From the NCBI RefSeq assembly GCF_014235185.1, contig NZ_CP060131.1:5463501-5527500 (forward strand): a stretch of 64,000 nt of DNA, in the 5' to 3' direction. The notes beneath the pieces are model-generated. The model ran no database searches. It had not been told where the DNA came from and saw nothing but the letters and a program-made list of their open reading frames with translations. Positions 14,715 to 22,671 of this stretch are shown one piece after another. This DNA is from Pseudonocardia petroleophila (lineage in GTDB: Bacteria > Actinomycetota > Actinomycetes > Mycobacteriales > Pseudonocardiaceae). Numbering within the stretch: position 1 is the stretch's first letter; each line of letters begins with the position of its first letter. Position numbers and translations under genes: made by a program.

Positions 14715-15410
14715 CTACGGGAGCGCGTTCACCAGCGCCTCCACCCGCACCCGCGGGCCGGTGTAGAACGGGATCTCCTCCCGGACGTGCCGGCGGGCCT
14801 CGGTGGCGCGCAGGTCGCGCATGAGGTCGACGATCCGGTCCAGCGCGTCGCACTCGAACGCGAGGATCCACTCGTAGTCGCCGAGGGCGAACGCGGGGAC
14901 GGTGTTGGCGCGCACGTCGGCGTACCCGCGGGCGGCCTTGCCGTGGTCGGCCAGCATCGTGCGGCGCTCGTCGTCGGGGAGCAGGTACCAGTCGATGGAC
15001 CGGACGAACGGGTAGACGCAGACGTACCCCTTGGGCTCCTCCCCCGCCACGAACGCGGGGATGTGGCTCTTGTTGAACTCCGCGGGCCGGTGCAGCGCGA
15101 CCTGGCTCCAGACCGGCGTGCTCGCGCGGCCGAGCGCGGTGCTGCGGCGCAGGTCGGCGTAGGCGCCCTGCAGGGCCTCGACGTTGTCGGCGTGCCACCA
15201 GACCATGTAGTCGGCGTCGGCGCGCATGCCGGCGAGGTCGTAGACGCCGCGGACGGTGACGCCCTTGCCCTCCAGACCGTCGAGGAACTCCGCCGCCTGG
15301 GCGGCCGGCTCCGTGCGGTCGTCGCCGAGGCGGCCGGGTTCGGCGCGGAACACCGACCACATCGTGTAGCGGATGGTGCTGTTGAGCTCGGCGTAGTCGA
15401 GGCGGGCCAT
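14715..15410 (-). CDS. hemQ: Coproheme decarboxylase HemQ/ChdC
   Basis: A 231-residue chlorite-dismutase-fold enzyme that performs the last step of the coproporphyrin-dependent heme pathway, converting coproheme to heme b with peroxide. The N-terminus RLDYAELNSTIRYTMWSVFR is the actinobacterial signature. YVCVYPFVRSIDWYLLP holds the catalytic Tyr, and MLADHGKAARGY holds the likely proximal His. I start at ATG 15410; the frame stays open upstream but has no family sequence. It is third in the hemE-hemY-hemQ operon, 76 bases after hemY, with a tandem repeat in the gap. Confidence 0.95.
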   Translation of the reverse strand: MARLDYAELNSTIRYTMWSVFRAEPGRLGDDRTEPAAQAAEFLDGLEGKGVTVRGVYDLAGMRADADYMVWWHADNVEALQGAYADLRRSTALGRASTPVWSQVALHRPAEFNKSHIPAFVAGEEPKGYVCVYPFVRSIDWYLLPDDERRTMLADHGKAARGYADVRANTVPAFALGDYEWILAFECDALDRIVDLMRDLRATEARRHVREEIPFYTGPRVRVEALVNALP

Positions 15411-15447
15411 GGCCCCATCGTGCCACCCGCGGCGTCCGCGGGACGGC

Positions 15448-15498
15448 GGTGGTCGGGTGGCCGCGGTGGTCGGGTGGCCGCCGTGGTCAGGTGGCCGC
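15448..15498 (-). repeat. Three 17-bp tandem repeats between hemY and hemQ
   Basis: Three head-to-tail copies of a 17-bp unit (plus-strand GGTGGTCGGGTGGCCGC with one or two changes in the third) occupy the end of hemY and the hemY-hemQ gap. The last unit contains the hemY stop codon and codes its final residues. The rest is untranslated. Confidence 0.85.
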
Positions 15499-16902
15499 GG
15501 TCGTGCCGGCGGCGATCCGCTCCGCCGCCGCCCGGGCCGTCGCCACGCACGCCGGCACGCCCACGCCGTGCAGGGCGGCGCCGGCCACCGCGATCCCGGC
15601 CGGGAGCCCGCCCTCGACCGCGGCGACGCGGTCGAGGTGCCCGACGCCGTACTGCGGCAGGCCCCCGCCCCAGCGCTGGACGACCGCCGCGACGGGCTCG
15701 GCCGTGACGCCGGTGAGCACCGCGAGGTCGGCGCGGACCCGGGCGACCAGCTCCGCGTCGTCGACCTGGAGGGTGGCCGCCTCCCCGAACCGGCCGAGCG
15801 ACGCCCGGAGGCGGACCAGGCCGTCATCGCCGAGGTGGGCCCACTTCGTCGACGAGTGCGTGACCCCCTTGACCCCCAGCGGTTCCCCCGCGGCGACCAG
15901 GGTGCCCGACGTCGCGGGGAGGCCGACGCCGCCCGGGTAGGCCAGCGCCACCACGGCGGACGAGGCCAGCTCGATCTCCCCCGCCGCCCGGGCCGGGCCG
16001 GGCGCGACCGGCGCGAGCAGCTTCGCCGCAGCGGGGGCGGGCACGGCGAGCACGACGGCGTCGACGTCGAGGGGTTCGGGGGCCGTCGTCGGGCCGAGGA
16101 CCAGCCGCCAGCCGGCCTCGCGGCGCTCCAGCGCCCGGACCGTCACGCCGAGCCGCAGCTCCGGGCGGGCGGCCGCGAGCAGCGCGTCGAGCAGGACGCG
16201 GTAGCCGCCGCGGACGGCCCCGAACACCGGGCCACCGGTCGCGAGGGCCGGGTCCGGCGCCCCGCGGGCGGGGGTCGCGCGACCCGCGGGCGGGGCCGTC
16301 GCCCGGTCCGCCGCCGCCGTCACCGACGGGGCTCCCGCGTCCAGCGCCCTGGCCAGGGCCGGGATCGTGGCGCGCAGCCCGAGCGCGTCGACGCGGCCGG
16401 CGTAGACCCCGCCGAGGAGGGGGTCGGCGAGGCGGTCGGCGGTCTCGTCGCCGAAGCGCCCGCGCAGCAGCGCCCCGAGCGCGACGTCGGCCCCCGGCTC
16501 CCACGACAGCGGCCGGGACGGCTCGGCGGCGACCGCGGCGAGACCGGCCGGGGACAGCAGCGCGTCGAGCCGGGCGGCGCCGGTCGGCACCCCGAGCAGG
16601 GTGCCGCCGGGCAGCGGCGCGGTGCGCCCACCGGCCCGGACCGTGGCCGACGCGGCCGTCGGGTGCACCGCGGGGTCGAGCCCCAGCTCGGCGAGCAGGG
16701 CCGGGACCTCCGGGCGACGCGCGAGGAACGCCTCGGCGCCGACGTCGAACGCCATCCCGGCCAGGTCGACGGTGCGCAGCACCCCGCCGACGCGGTCACG
16801 CTGCTCCAGCACCGTGATCCGGGCGTCCGGCCCGAGCAGGGTGCGCAACCGGTGGGCGGCGGCGAGGCCGGAGATCCCGCCGCCGACGACGGCGACCCGC
16901 AT
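15487..16902 (-). CDS. hemY: Coproporphyrinogen III / protoporphyrinogen oxidase HemY
   Basis: A 471-residue FAD-dependent oxidase of the HemY family. In organisms with HemQ this enzyme acts on coproporphyrinogen III. The FAD-binding fold opens the protein (VAVVGGGISGLAAAHRL, VLEQRDRVGGVLRT), followed by FDVGAEAFLARRPEV. The C-terminal FAD contact is RWGGGLPQYGVGHLDRV with GIAVAGAALHGVGVPACVATARAAAE. The ATG start overlaps the hemE stop by one base (TGATG), so the two are translationally coupled. Length is normal. Confidence 0.93.
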   Translation of the reverse strand: MRVAVVGGGISGLAAAHRLRTLLGPDARITVLEQRDRVGGVLRTVDLAGMAFDVGAEAFLARRPEVPALLAELGLDPAVHPTAASATVRAGGRTAPLPGGTLLGVPTGAARLDALLSPAGLAAVAAEPSRPLSWEPGADVALGALLRGRFGDETADRLADPLLGGVYAGRVDALGLRATIPALARALDAGAPSVTAAADRATAPPAGRATPARGAPDPALATGGPVFGAVRGGYRVLLDALLAAARPELRLGVTVRALERREAGWRLVLGPTTAPEPLDVDAVVLAVPAPAAAKLLAPVAPGPARAAGEIELASSAVVALAYPGGVGLPATSGTLVAAGEPLGVKGVTHSSTKWAHLGDDGLVRLRASLGRFGEAATLQVDDAELVARVRADLAVLTGVTAEPVAAVVQRWGGGLPQYGVGHLDRVAAVEGGLPAGIAVAGAALHGVGVPACVATARAAAERIAAGTTAAT

Positions 16903-17969
16903 CACACCGGCTGGCGGTGCACCAGGTCGACCACGCGGGTGATCACGTCGGGGTCGGTGTCGGGCAGCACGCCGTGGCCGAGGTTGAACACGTGCCCCGG
17001 CGCCCGGCGGCCCTCCGCGGCGATCCGCTCGACCTCGCCGGTGATCGACGCCCGGTCGGCGAACAGCACAGCCGGGTCGAGGTTGCCCTGCACCGGGTGG
17101 GTGCCGCCGGCGCGGCGGGCCGCGTCGTCGAGCGGGATGCGCCAGTCGACGCCGACGACGTCGGCCCCGGCCTCCGCCATCGCCCCGAGCAGCTCGCCGG
17201 TGCCGACGCCGAAGTGGATGCGCGGCACGCCCGCGTCGACCAGGCCGCCGAGCACCCGGGCGGAGTGCGGCAGGACGTACTCGCGGTAGTCGCGCTCGGA
17301 CAGGGCCCCGGCCCAGGAGTCGAACAGCTGCACCGCGTCGACGCCCGCGGCGATCTGGGCGCGCAGGAACGTCGAGGTCATGTCGGCGAGGCGCCCGAGC
17401 AGCGCGTGCCAGACGTCGGGGGCGCTGCGCATCAGCGCCTTGGTGCGCTCGTGGTTGCGGCTCGGCCCGCCCTCGATGAGGTAGGAGGCGAGCGTGAACG
17501 GGGCCCCCGCGAAGCCGATCAGCGGGGTGTCGCCCAGCTCGGCCAGCAGCAGCGCGATCGCGTCGGTGACCGGGGTGATCTGCTCGTCGTCCAGGACCGG
17601 GAGCCGGTCGACGTCGGCGGCGGTCCGCACGGGGTGCGCCACGACCGGGCCGGTGCCGGCGACGATGTCGACGCCGACGCCCGCCACGTACAGCGGGACG
17701 ACGATGTCGCTGAACAGGATCGCGGCGTCGACGCCGTGGCGGCGCACCGGCTGCAGCGTGATCTCGCACGTGAGGTCGGGCGTCAGGCAGGCCTGCAGCA
17801 TCCCGCTGTCCTTGCGCAGCGCCCGGTACTCCGGCAGCGACCGGCCGGCCTGGCGCATGAACCACACCGGCAGGCGCGCGGGTCGCCCCCCGCGGGCGGC
17901 GACGAGGAACGGGGCGGACGCGAGATCGCGTCGGGCACCGGTGGGGGCGGGAGCTGTGTGCGCGACCAT
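16902..17969 (-). CDS. hemE: Uroporphyrinogen decarboxylase
   Basis: A 355-residue cytosolic enzyme that removes four acetate carboxyls from uroporphyrinogen III to give coproporphyrinogen III. Signatures are PVWFMRQAGRSLPEYR near the N-terminus, ILFSDIVVPL with the catalytic Asp, GFAGAPFTLASYLIEGG and VDAVQLFDSWAGALSERDYREYV. The C-terminal part has VQGNLDPAVLF and HVFNLGHGVLPDTDP. It is the first gene of hemE-hemY-hemQ and is divergent from the DUF3000 gene. Confidence 0.96.
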   Translation of the reverse strand: MVAHTAPAPTGARRDLASAPFLVAARGGRPARLPVWFMRQAGRSLPEYRALRKDSGMLQACLTPDLTCEITLQPVRRHGVDAAILFSDIVVPLYVAGVGVDIVAGTGPVVAHPVRTAADVDRLPVLDDEQITPVTDAIALLLAELGDTPLIGFAGAPFTLASYLIEGGPSRNHERTKALMRSAPDVWHALLGRLADMTSTFLRAQIAAGVDAVQLFDSWAGALSERDYREYVLPHSARVLGGLVDAGVPRIHFGVGTGELLGAMAEAGADVVGVDWRIPLDDAARRAGGTHPVQGNLDPAVLFADRASITGEVERIAAEGRRAPGHVFNLGHGVLPDTDPDVITRVVDLVHRQPV

Positions 17970-18072
17970 GGCCCCGCCATCTTCCCACGCCGGTGAACCG
18001 CCCCGCCGGGTGAGGGCGCCACCGGAACGTGGGGGCCCGGCGCGCCTCGCCGACCAGGCGTGTCGCGCGACC

Positions 18073-18078
18073 TAGAGT
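18073..18078 (+). promoter_or_regulatory. -10 element TAGAGT for the DUF3000 gene
   Basis: TAGAGT ends eight bases before GTG 18087. This favours that start over the upstream ATG-like frame at 18060, which would place the start codon upstream of the -10 element. Confidence 0.5.
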
Positions 18079-18086
18079 CCCGGCTC

Positions 18087-18683
18087 GTGCCTGATGCGAC
18101 CGCCTCCCCACCACCCGAGTTCCGCCGCGCGGTCGCCTCGCTCGGCACCCTCCGGCCGCGCCCGGAGCTGATCGTCACCGCGCTGGACGCCCCGCCGCGG
18201 CTCGCGCCGTGGACGTGGGCGCTGTCGGTGGAGGTCGCCGACTCCACGCTGGGCCGCGCGGCCGCCGAGGACGGCGTCGACGAGTCCGACACCTCGGGGC
18301 GGCTGATCCTGCTGCACGACCCGGCCGGGCAGGACGCCTGGGAGGGCACCTTCCGGCTCGTCTGCTTCGTCCAGGCCCGCCTGGAGCCCGAGCAGCTCGG
18401 CGACGAGATGCTGCCGGTCGTCGGATGGTCGTGGCTGACCGAGGCCCTCGAGGACCACGGCGCCGACCACGTGGCGCTGGGCGGCACCGTCACGCAGACC
18501 TCCTCGGTGCGCTTCGGCGACATCGCCGGGCCCCGCCGCGACGACGACGTGGAGCTCCGCGCGTCGTGGACGCCGAACGGCACGGACCTGTCCCGGCACG
18601 GCGAGGCGTTCTGCGCCTTCGTCGCGTCGGCCGCAGGGCTACCGCCGGTCGGCGCAGTTCCTCTCGCTCATCGAAGTTCTTGA
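18087..18683 (+). CDS. DUF3000 domain protein
   Basis: A 198-residue protein of the actinobacterial DUF3000 family, of unknown function. Recognisable stretches are EFRRAVASLGTLRPRPELIVTALDAPPRLAPWTWALSVEV, RLILLHDPAGQDAWEGTFRLVCFVQARLEPE and WSWLTEALEDHGADHVALGGTVTQTSSVRFGD. Its position between the hem operon and ribonuclease D is the common one in actinobacteria. There is no signal peptide or membrane helix. The start rests on the adjacent -10 element. Confidence 0.88.
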   Translation: MPDATASPPPEFRRAVASLGTLRPRPELIVTALDAPPRLAPWTWALSVEVADSTLGRAAAEDGVDESDTSGRLILLHDPAGQDAWEGTFRLVCFVQARLEPEQLGDEMLPVVGWSWLTEALEDHGADHVALGGTVTQTSSVRFGDIAGPRRDDDVELRASWTPNGTDLSRHGEAFCAFVASAAGLPPVGAVPLAHRSS

Positions 18684-18915
18684 ACCGCGTGCCCACCTGC
18701 GGTTACACCGCCCGCGGTGATCGGGACCGTCACCCGATCGTGTGGACGGGGAGCGACAAGGCTGTAACTTTCACCCCGCTAAGTTCGATCCGATACACGA
18801 CGTTAGACCGCTTGGGGGGCTACGCTTCCTCCACGACACCTCCTCGGGCGGTCTCTTCGCCGGCCGAGGTCTGGTGCCGGTCGGGGGCAACGACCGACTC
18901 CAGGGAGGTAACACC

Positions 18916-19632
18916 GTGGCCGTAGTTGGCCAGGGCGCACCAGTTCGCACCGCACCCGGTGCTGTGCTGTCGCCCGCAATGGTCCCGCACCCGCGGGAAG
19001 AGCTCTTCTCGGTCCTCGTGGTCGACGACCACCCGCTGCTGCGGGAGGCCATCGCCGCCCGGCTGCGGTCGATGGGGGCCGGCACCGTGTACGAGGCCGC
19101 CTCGGTGGCCGAGGCGCGGGCACGTGCGCACGCCAACGGGCCGTGCGACCTCGCGATCCTCGACCTCGGCCTGCCGGACGGCAGCGGGCTCGACCTCGTC
19201 ACCGAGCTGCGCTCGCTGGGCTGGAACCGGCTCGTGGTGCTGGCGTCCTCGGACGACCCGTACGCGGTGCGCTCGGCCTTCCAGGCCGGGGCGCAGGCCT
19301 ACCTGCTGAAGTCCGCGTCGGCGGCCATCGTCACCGACGGTGTGAAGCGCGTCCTCGACGGCGGCGTGTACGCCGACCCGACGGTCGCCCCGCTGCTCGC
19401 GACGGGCACCCGCGTGCCCGGCACCGACAACACCCCGCGCGAGCTGTCGGCGCGCGAGGTCGAGGTCCTGCAGCTCGTCGCCGACGGGCAGTCCAACAAG
19501 GAGATCGGCGAGGCGCTGAGCCTCTCCGCGCTCACCGTGAAGAGCCACCTGTCGCGCATCGGGCGCAAGCTCGGCACGGGTGACCGCGCGCAGATGGTCG
19601 CGCTGGCGATGCGGGCCGGGGTCATCCGCTGA
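18916..19632 (+). CDS. LuxR-family response regulator
   Basis: A 238-residue regulator with an N-terminal receiver (FSVLVVDDHPLLREAIAARL, phospho-acceptor Asp in CDLAILDLGLPDGSG, Lys in YLLKSASA). The C-terminal LuxR helix-turn-helix is ELSAREVEVLQLVADGQSNKEIGEALSLSALTVKSHLSRIGRKLG. I start at GTG 18916, eight bases after GGGAGG; the longer open frame to 18742 covers the 232-base upstream region and has no domain. No kinase gene is adjacent, so it is an orphan. It is followed by RNase D without a gap. Confidence 0.92.
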   Translation: MAVVGQGAPVRTAPGAVLSPAMVPHPREELFSVLVVDDHPLLREAIAARLRSMGAGTVYEAASVAEARARAHANGPCDLAILDLGLPDGSGLDLVTELRSLGWNRLVVLASSDDPYAVRSAFQAGAQAYLLKSASAAIVTDGVKRVLDGGVYADPTVAPLLATGTRVPGTDNTPRELSAREVEVLQLVADGQSNKEIGEALSLSALTVKSHLSRIGRKLGTGDRAQMVALAMRAGVIR

Positions 19633-20891
19633 TTCCAGAGGGCCCAGATCGGTCGAGCACCGACGGTTCAGCGGCGGAGGAGGGGACGCCGGAGGGACCG
19701 GCACCCACCCCCCTGCTGGCGCCGGCCGACGGGCTCCCCCCCGTCGTCGCCGACCGCGACGCCCTGCGCGCCACCGCGGCGGCCTTCGCCGCCGGGACCG
19801 GCCCCATCGCCGTCGACGCCGAGCGGGCCTCCGGGTTCAAGTACTCGCAGCGCGCCTACCTGGTGCAGCTGCGCCGGGCGGGCGCGGGCACCGCCCTGGT
19901 CGACCCCATCCCCATGGGCAGCGACCTCTCCGACCTCGCCCCGGCGCTGACCGGGCCGGAGTGGGTCCTGCACGCGGCCTCCCAGGACCTCGCCTGCCTC
20001 GCGGAGACGGGTCTCGCGCCGAGCCGGCTGTTCGACACCGAGCTGGCCGGGCGCCTGGCCGGGCTCCCCCGCGTCGGGCTCGGCCCGATGGTCGAGAACC
20101 TGCTCGGGCTGGCCCTGGAGAAGGGTCACGGCGCCGCCGACTGGTCGCGCCGCCCGCTCCCCCAGGACTGGCTGGTCTACGCCGCACTCGACGTCGAGGT
20201 GCTGGTGGAGCTGCGCGACGTCCTCACCGCGCTGCTCGACGAGCAGGGCAAGCTCGACTGGGCCCACCAGGAGTTCGAGGCGGTCCGCACCGCGGGCCCG
20301 CCCACCCCGCGGGCCGAGCCGTGGCGGCGCACCTCGGGCATCCACAAGCTGCGCAAGCCCCGCCAGCTCGCCGCCGTGCGCGCGCTGTGGGAGGCCCGCG
20401 ACAGGCTCGCCGCCGAGCGCGACATCGCGCCCGGTCGCGTCCTGCCCGACGCCGCGATCGTCGACGCCGCCGTCACCGCACCGGAGACGGCGGGCGCGCT
20501 GGGCGGGCTGCCGGTGTTCCGGGGCCGGTCGCAGCGGCGGCTGACCGCGTACTGGTGGTCGGCGCTGGCCGCGGCCGAGCGCCTCGACGCGGCCGACCTC
20601 CCCCGCCCGACGGCCCCCGCCGAGGGGCCGCCGCCGGTCGCCCGCTGGGCCGACCGCGACCCCGACGCCGCCGCCCGCCTCGCCGCCGCCCGCGCCGCCG
20701 TCGCCGCGATCGGCACCGAGCGCACGGTGCCGGTGGAGAACCTGCTGCAGCCCGACCTGCTGCGCCGCCTGTGCTGGACCCCGCCCGAGGACGGCGACGT
20801 CGCCGGCTTCCTGCGCAAGGGCGGGGCCAGGGAGTGGCAGATCGAGCTGCTGTCCCCCGGCCTCGTCACGGCACTGGCCGCCCGCGCCTGA
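19632..20891 (+). CDS. rnd: Ribonuclease D with non-standard start codon
   Basis: A 3'-5' exonuclease of the RNase D family with a C-terminal HRDC domain, acting on structured RNA ends. The nuclease motifs are AVDAERASGFKYSQRAYLVQLRR (Exo I Asp and Glu), HAASQDLACLAETGL (Exo II Asp) and WLVYAALDVEVL (Exo III Tyr and Asp). Exo I lies before the first GTG of this frame (19863), so initiation there would give an inactive enzyme. Upstream the frame holds only ATT 19632 and a few CTG codons. I give ATT 19632, which overlaps the previous stop (TGATT) and yields 419 residues, a normal length. The exact start is unsettled. Confidence 0.8.
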   Translation: MPEGPDRSSTDGSAAEEGTPEGPAPTPLLAPADGLPPVVADRDALRATAAAFAAGTGPIAVDAERASGFKYSQRAYLVQLRRAGAGTALVDPIPMGSDLSDLAPALTGPEWVLHAASQDLACLAETGLAPSRLFDTELAGRLAGLPRVGLGPMVENLLGLALEKGHGAADWSRRPLPQDWLVYAALDVEVLVELRDVLTALLDEQGKLDWAHQEFEAVRTAGPPTPRAEPWRRTSGIHKLRKPRQLAAVRALWEARDRLAAERDIAPGRVLPDAAIVDAAVTAPETAGALGGLPVFRGRSQRRLTAYWWSALAAAERLDAADLPRPTAPAEGPPPVARWADRDPDAAARLAAARAAVAAIGTERTVPVENLLQPDLLRRLCWTPPEDGDVAGFLRKGGAREWQIELLSPGLVTALAARA

Positions 20892-20900
20892 CGCCCCCGG

Positions 20901-22001
20901 TCAGCCGGGGAGGCGGACCGTCACCGTCAGCCCGCCGCCGGGCACCGGCTCGGCCGACACCGAGCCGCCGTGGGCCCGCACCACCGCCCGCACGATCGAC
21001 AGGCCCAGCCCGGAGCCGGGGGTGTCGCCCGTGCGCTCGACGGGACCGCGGCGGAACGGCTCGAACAGCTCCTCGACCCGGTCGACCGGGCGCCCCGACG
21101 ACGCCACGCACAGCTCCGCGCCCCCGTCGCGGACCCCGGTGACGACCTCGATCCAGCCGCCGGTGACGTTGTGGCGCACCGCGTTCTCCAGCAGGTTGCC
21201 CGCCACGCGCTCCAGCAGCACCGCGTCCCCGGCGACGGGGGCGTGCGCGGTGCGGACCTGCACGCGCAGCCCGCGGTGCCCGGCCTCGACGCGCACCGCC
21301 GCCAGCGCGGGCACCACGACCGCGGCCAGATCGACCGGGCGGACGTCGGCGAGATCGGCGCCCTCGGTGCGCGCGAGCAGCAGCAGGCCGGCGACGAGGT
21401 CGTCGGCGCGACGGGTGGCGTCGCGCACCACCGCTCCCATCCGCCGCAGCTCGGCCTCGTCGGCGGCCGGGTCGGACAGCGTCACGTCGACCTCGGTCCG
21501 CAGCACGGCGAGCGGGGTGCGCAGCTCGTGGCTGGCGTTGGCCACGAAGCGGCGCTGGGCGTCGAACGCGGCCTGCAGGCGGTCGAGCATCGCGTCGAAC
21601 CCGGCCGCCAGCTCCGCGACCTCCCCGCGCGCCGAGGCCAGCCCCAGGCGGGTGTCGAGGGTCTCCACGGTGAGCCGCCGCGCGGCCGCCGTGACGGCGT
21701 GCAGGGGCCCCAGCACCCGCCCGACCAGCACCCACGACACCAGCGCCGCGGCCAGCACCACCAGCGGGAACGCGACGAGGCCCGCGCGCAGCACCTCGTC
21801 CTGAGCGGCCCGCCCGACGGCGTCGCCGAGGCCGTCGGCCGGGACCGTGATGCCGTCGACGCGCACGGTGCTGCCCGGCGGCAGCGTCGGCACGGCCTGC
21901 GCCACGTCGCCGACCAGCAGCCAGCCCAGCCACAGCAGCAGCGCGCTGACCAGCGCCACCAGCCCCGTGGCGAGGGCCGTCAGCCGCGGTCGCAGACCCA
22001 C
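20901..22001 (-). CDS. HAMP-type sensor histidine kinase
   Basis: A 366-residue membrane kinase. Two helices (about 8-30 and 76-96) flank a short extracytoplasmic loop of about 45 residues. A HAMP segment follows (VLGPLHAVTAAARRLTVETLDTRL). The phospho-acceptor His is in RRFVANASHELRTPLAVLRTEVDVTL, the N box is ERVAGNLLENAVRHN and the G box is TPGSGLGLSIVRAVVRAHGG. It is transcribed after the OmpR-type regulator (gap 4 bases) and dxs, so dxs-regulator-kinase form one operon. The signal is unknown; the small sensor loop suggests a membrane-state or ion cue. Confidence 0.94.
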   Translation of the reverse strand: MGLRPRLTALATGLVALVSALLLWLGWLLVGDVAQAVPTLPPGSTVRVDGITVPADGLGDAVGRAAQDEVLRAGLVAFPLVVLAAALVSWVLVGRVLGPLHAVTAAARRLTVETLDTRLGLASARGEVAELAAGFDAMLDRLQAAFDAQRRFVANASHELRTPLAVLRTEVDVTLSDPAADEAELRRMGAVVRDATRRADDLVAGLLLLARTEGADLADVRPVDLAAVVVPALAAVRVEAGHRGLRVQVRTAHAPVAGDAVLLERVAGNLLENAVRHNVTGGWIEVVTGVRDGGAELCVASSGRPVDRVEELFEPFRRGPVERTGDTPGSGLGLSIVRAVVRAHGGSVSAEPVPGGGLTVTVRLPG

Positions 22002-22005
22002 GGGC

Positions 22006-22671
22006 TCACCCCGCGGCCGGTACGCGGTACCCCGCGCCCACCACCGTCTCGATCACGCCGGGCTCGCCGAGCTTCTTGCGCAGGGTCATCACCGTGACCC
22101 GCACGGTGGTGGTGAACGGGTCGGCGTTCTCGTCCCACACGCGCTCCAGCAGCTCCTCGCTGCTCACGACGCTGCCGCCCGCGGAGATGAGCACCTCCAG
22201 GACGCCGAACTCCTTGCGCGTGAGCTCCACCGGCCGCTCCGAGCGCAGCACCGTGCGCCGGGCCGGGTCGAGCGCGACGTCGCCCGCGACGAGCATCGGC
22301 GGGGCGGCCGGGGTGGCCCGCCGGCCGAGTGCGCGCAGGCGGGCGACGAGCTCGGGGAAGTCGAACGGCTTGGCGAGGTAGTCGTCGGCGCCGCGGGACA
22401 GCCCGTCGACCTTGTCGGCCAGCGTGCCGCTCGCGGTGAGCATCAGCACCCGCGTGGTGGCCCCGGAGGCCACGATCTCCCCGCACAGGACGTCGCCGGA
22501 CATGCCCGGCAGGTCGCGGTCGAGCACCACCACGTCGTAGCGGGTGACGGTGGACTTCTCGTGGCCCGAGTCGCCGTCGTAGGCGACGTCGACGGCCATG
22601 CCCTCGCGCCGCAGGCCGCGCGCGATCGCGTCGGCCAGCGGGTGCTCGTCCTCGACGACCAGCACGCGCAT
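22006..22671 (-). CDS. OmpR-family response regulator
   Basis: A 221-residue regulator with a receiver domain (MRVLVVEDEHPLADAIARGL, Asp in YDVVVLDRDLPGMSG, Lys in GADDYLAKPFDFPELVARL). A winged-helix output domain follows (ERPVELTRKEFGVLEVLISAGG, ERVWDENADPFTTTVRVTVMTLRKKLG, TVVGAGYRV). Its ATG overlaps the last base of the dxs stop (TGATG), and the cognate kinase follows four bases later. The DNA target is not visible; the overlap suggests expression tied to dxs. Confidence 0.95.
   Translation of the reverse strand: MRVLVVEDEHPLADAIARGLRREGMAVDVAYDGDSGHEKSTVTRYDVVVLDRDLPGMSGDVLCGEIVASGATTRVLMLTASGTLADKVDGLSRGADDYLAKPFDFPELVARLRALGRRATPAAPPMLVAGDVALDPARRTVLRSERPVELTRKEFGVLEVLISAGGSVVSSEELLERVWDENADPFTTTVRVTVMTLRKKLGEPGVIETVVGAGYRVPAAG

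Noticed and set aside
19863..20891. GTG 19863 as the start of RNase D
   Set aside because: It would remove the Exo I Asp and Glu although the frame upstream encodes them intact.
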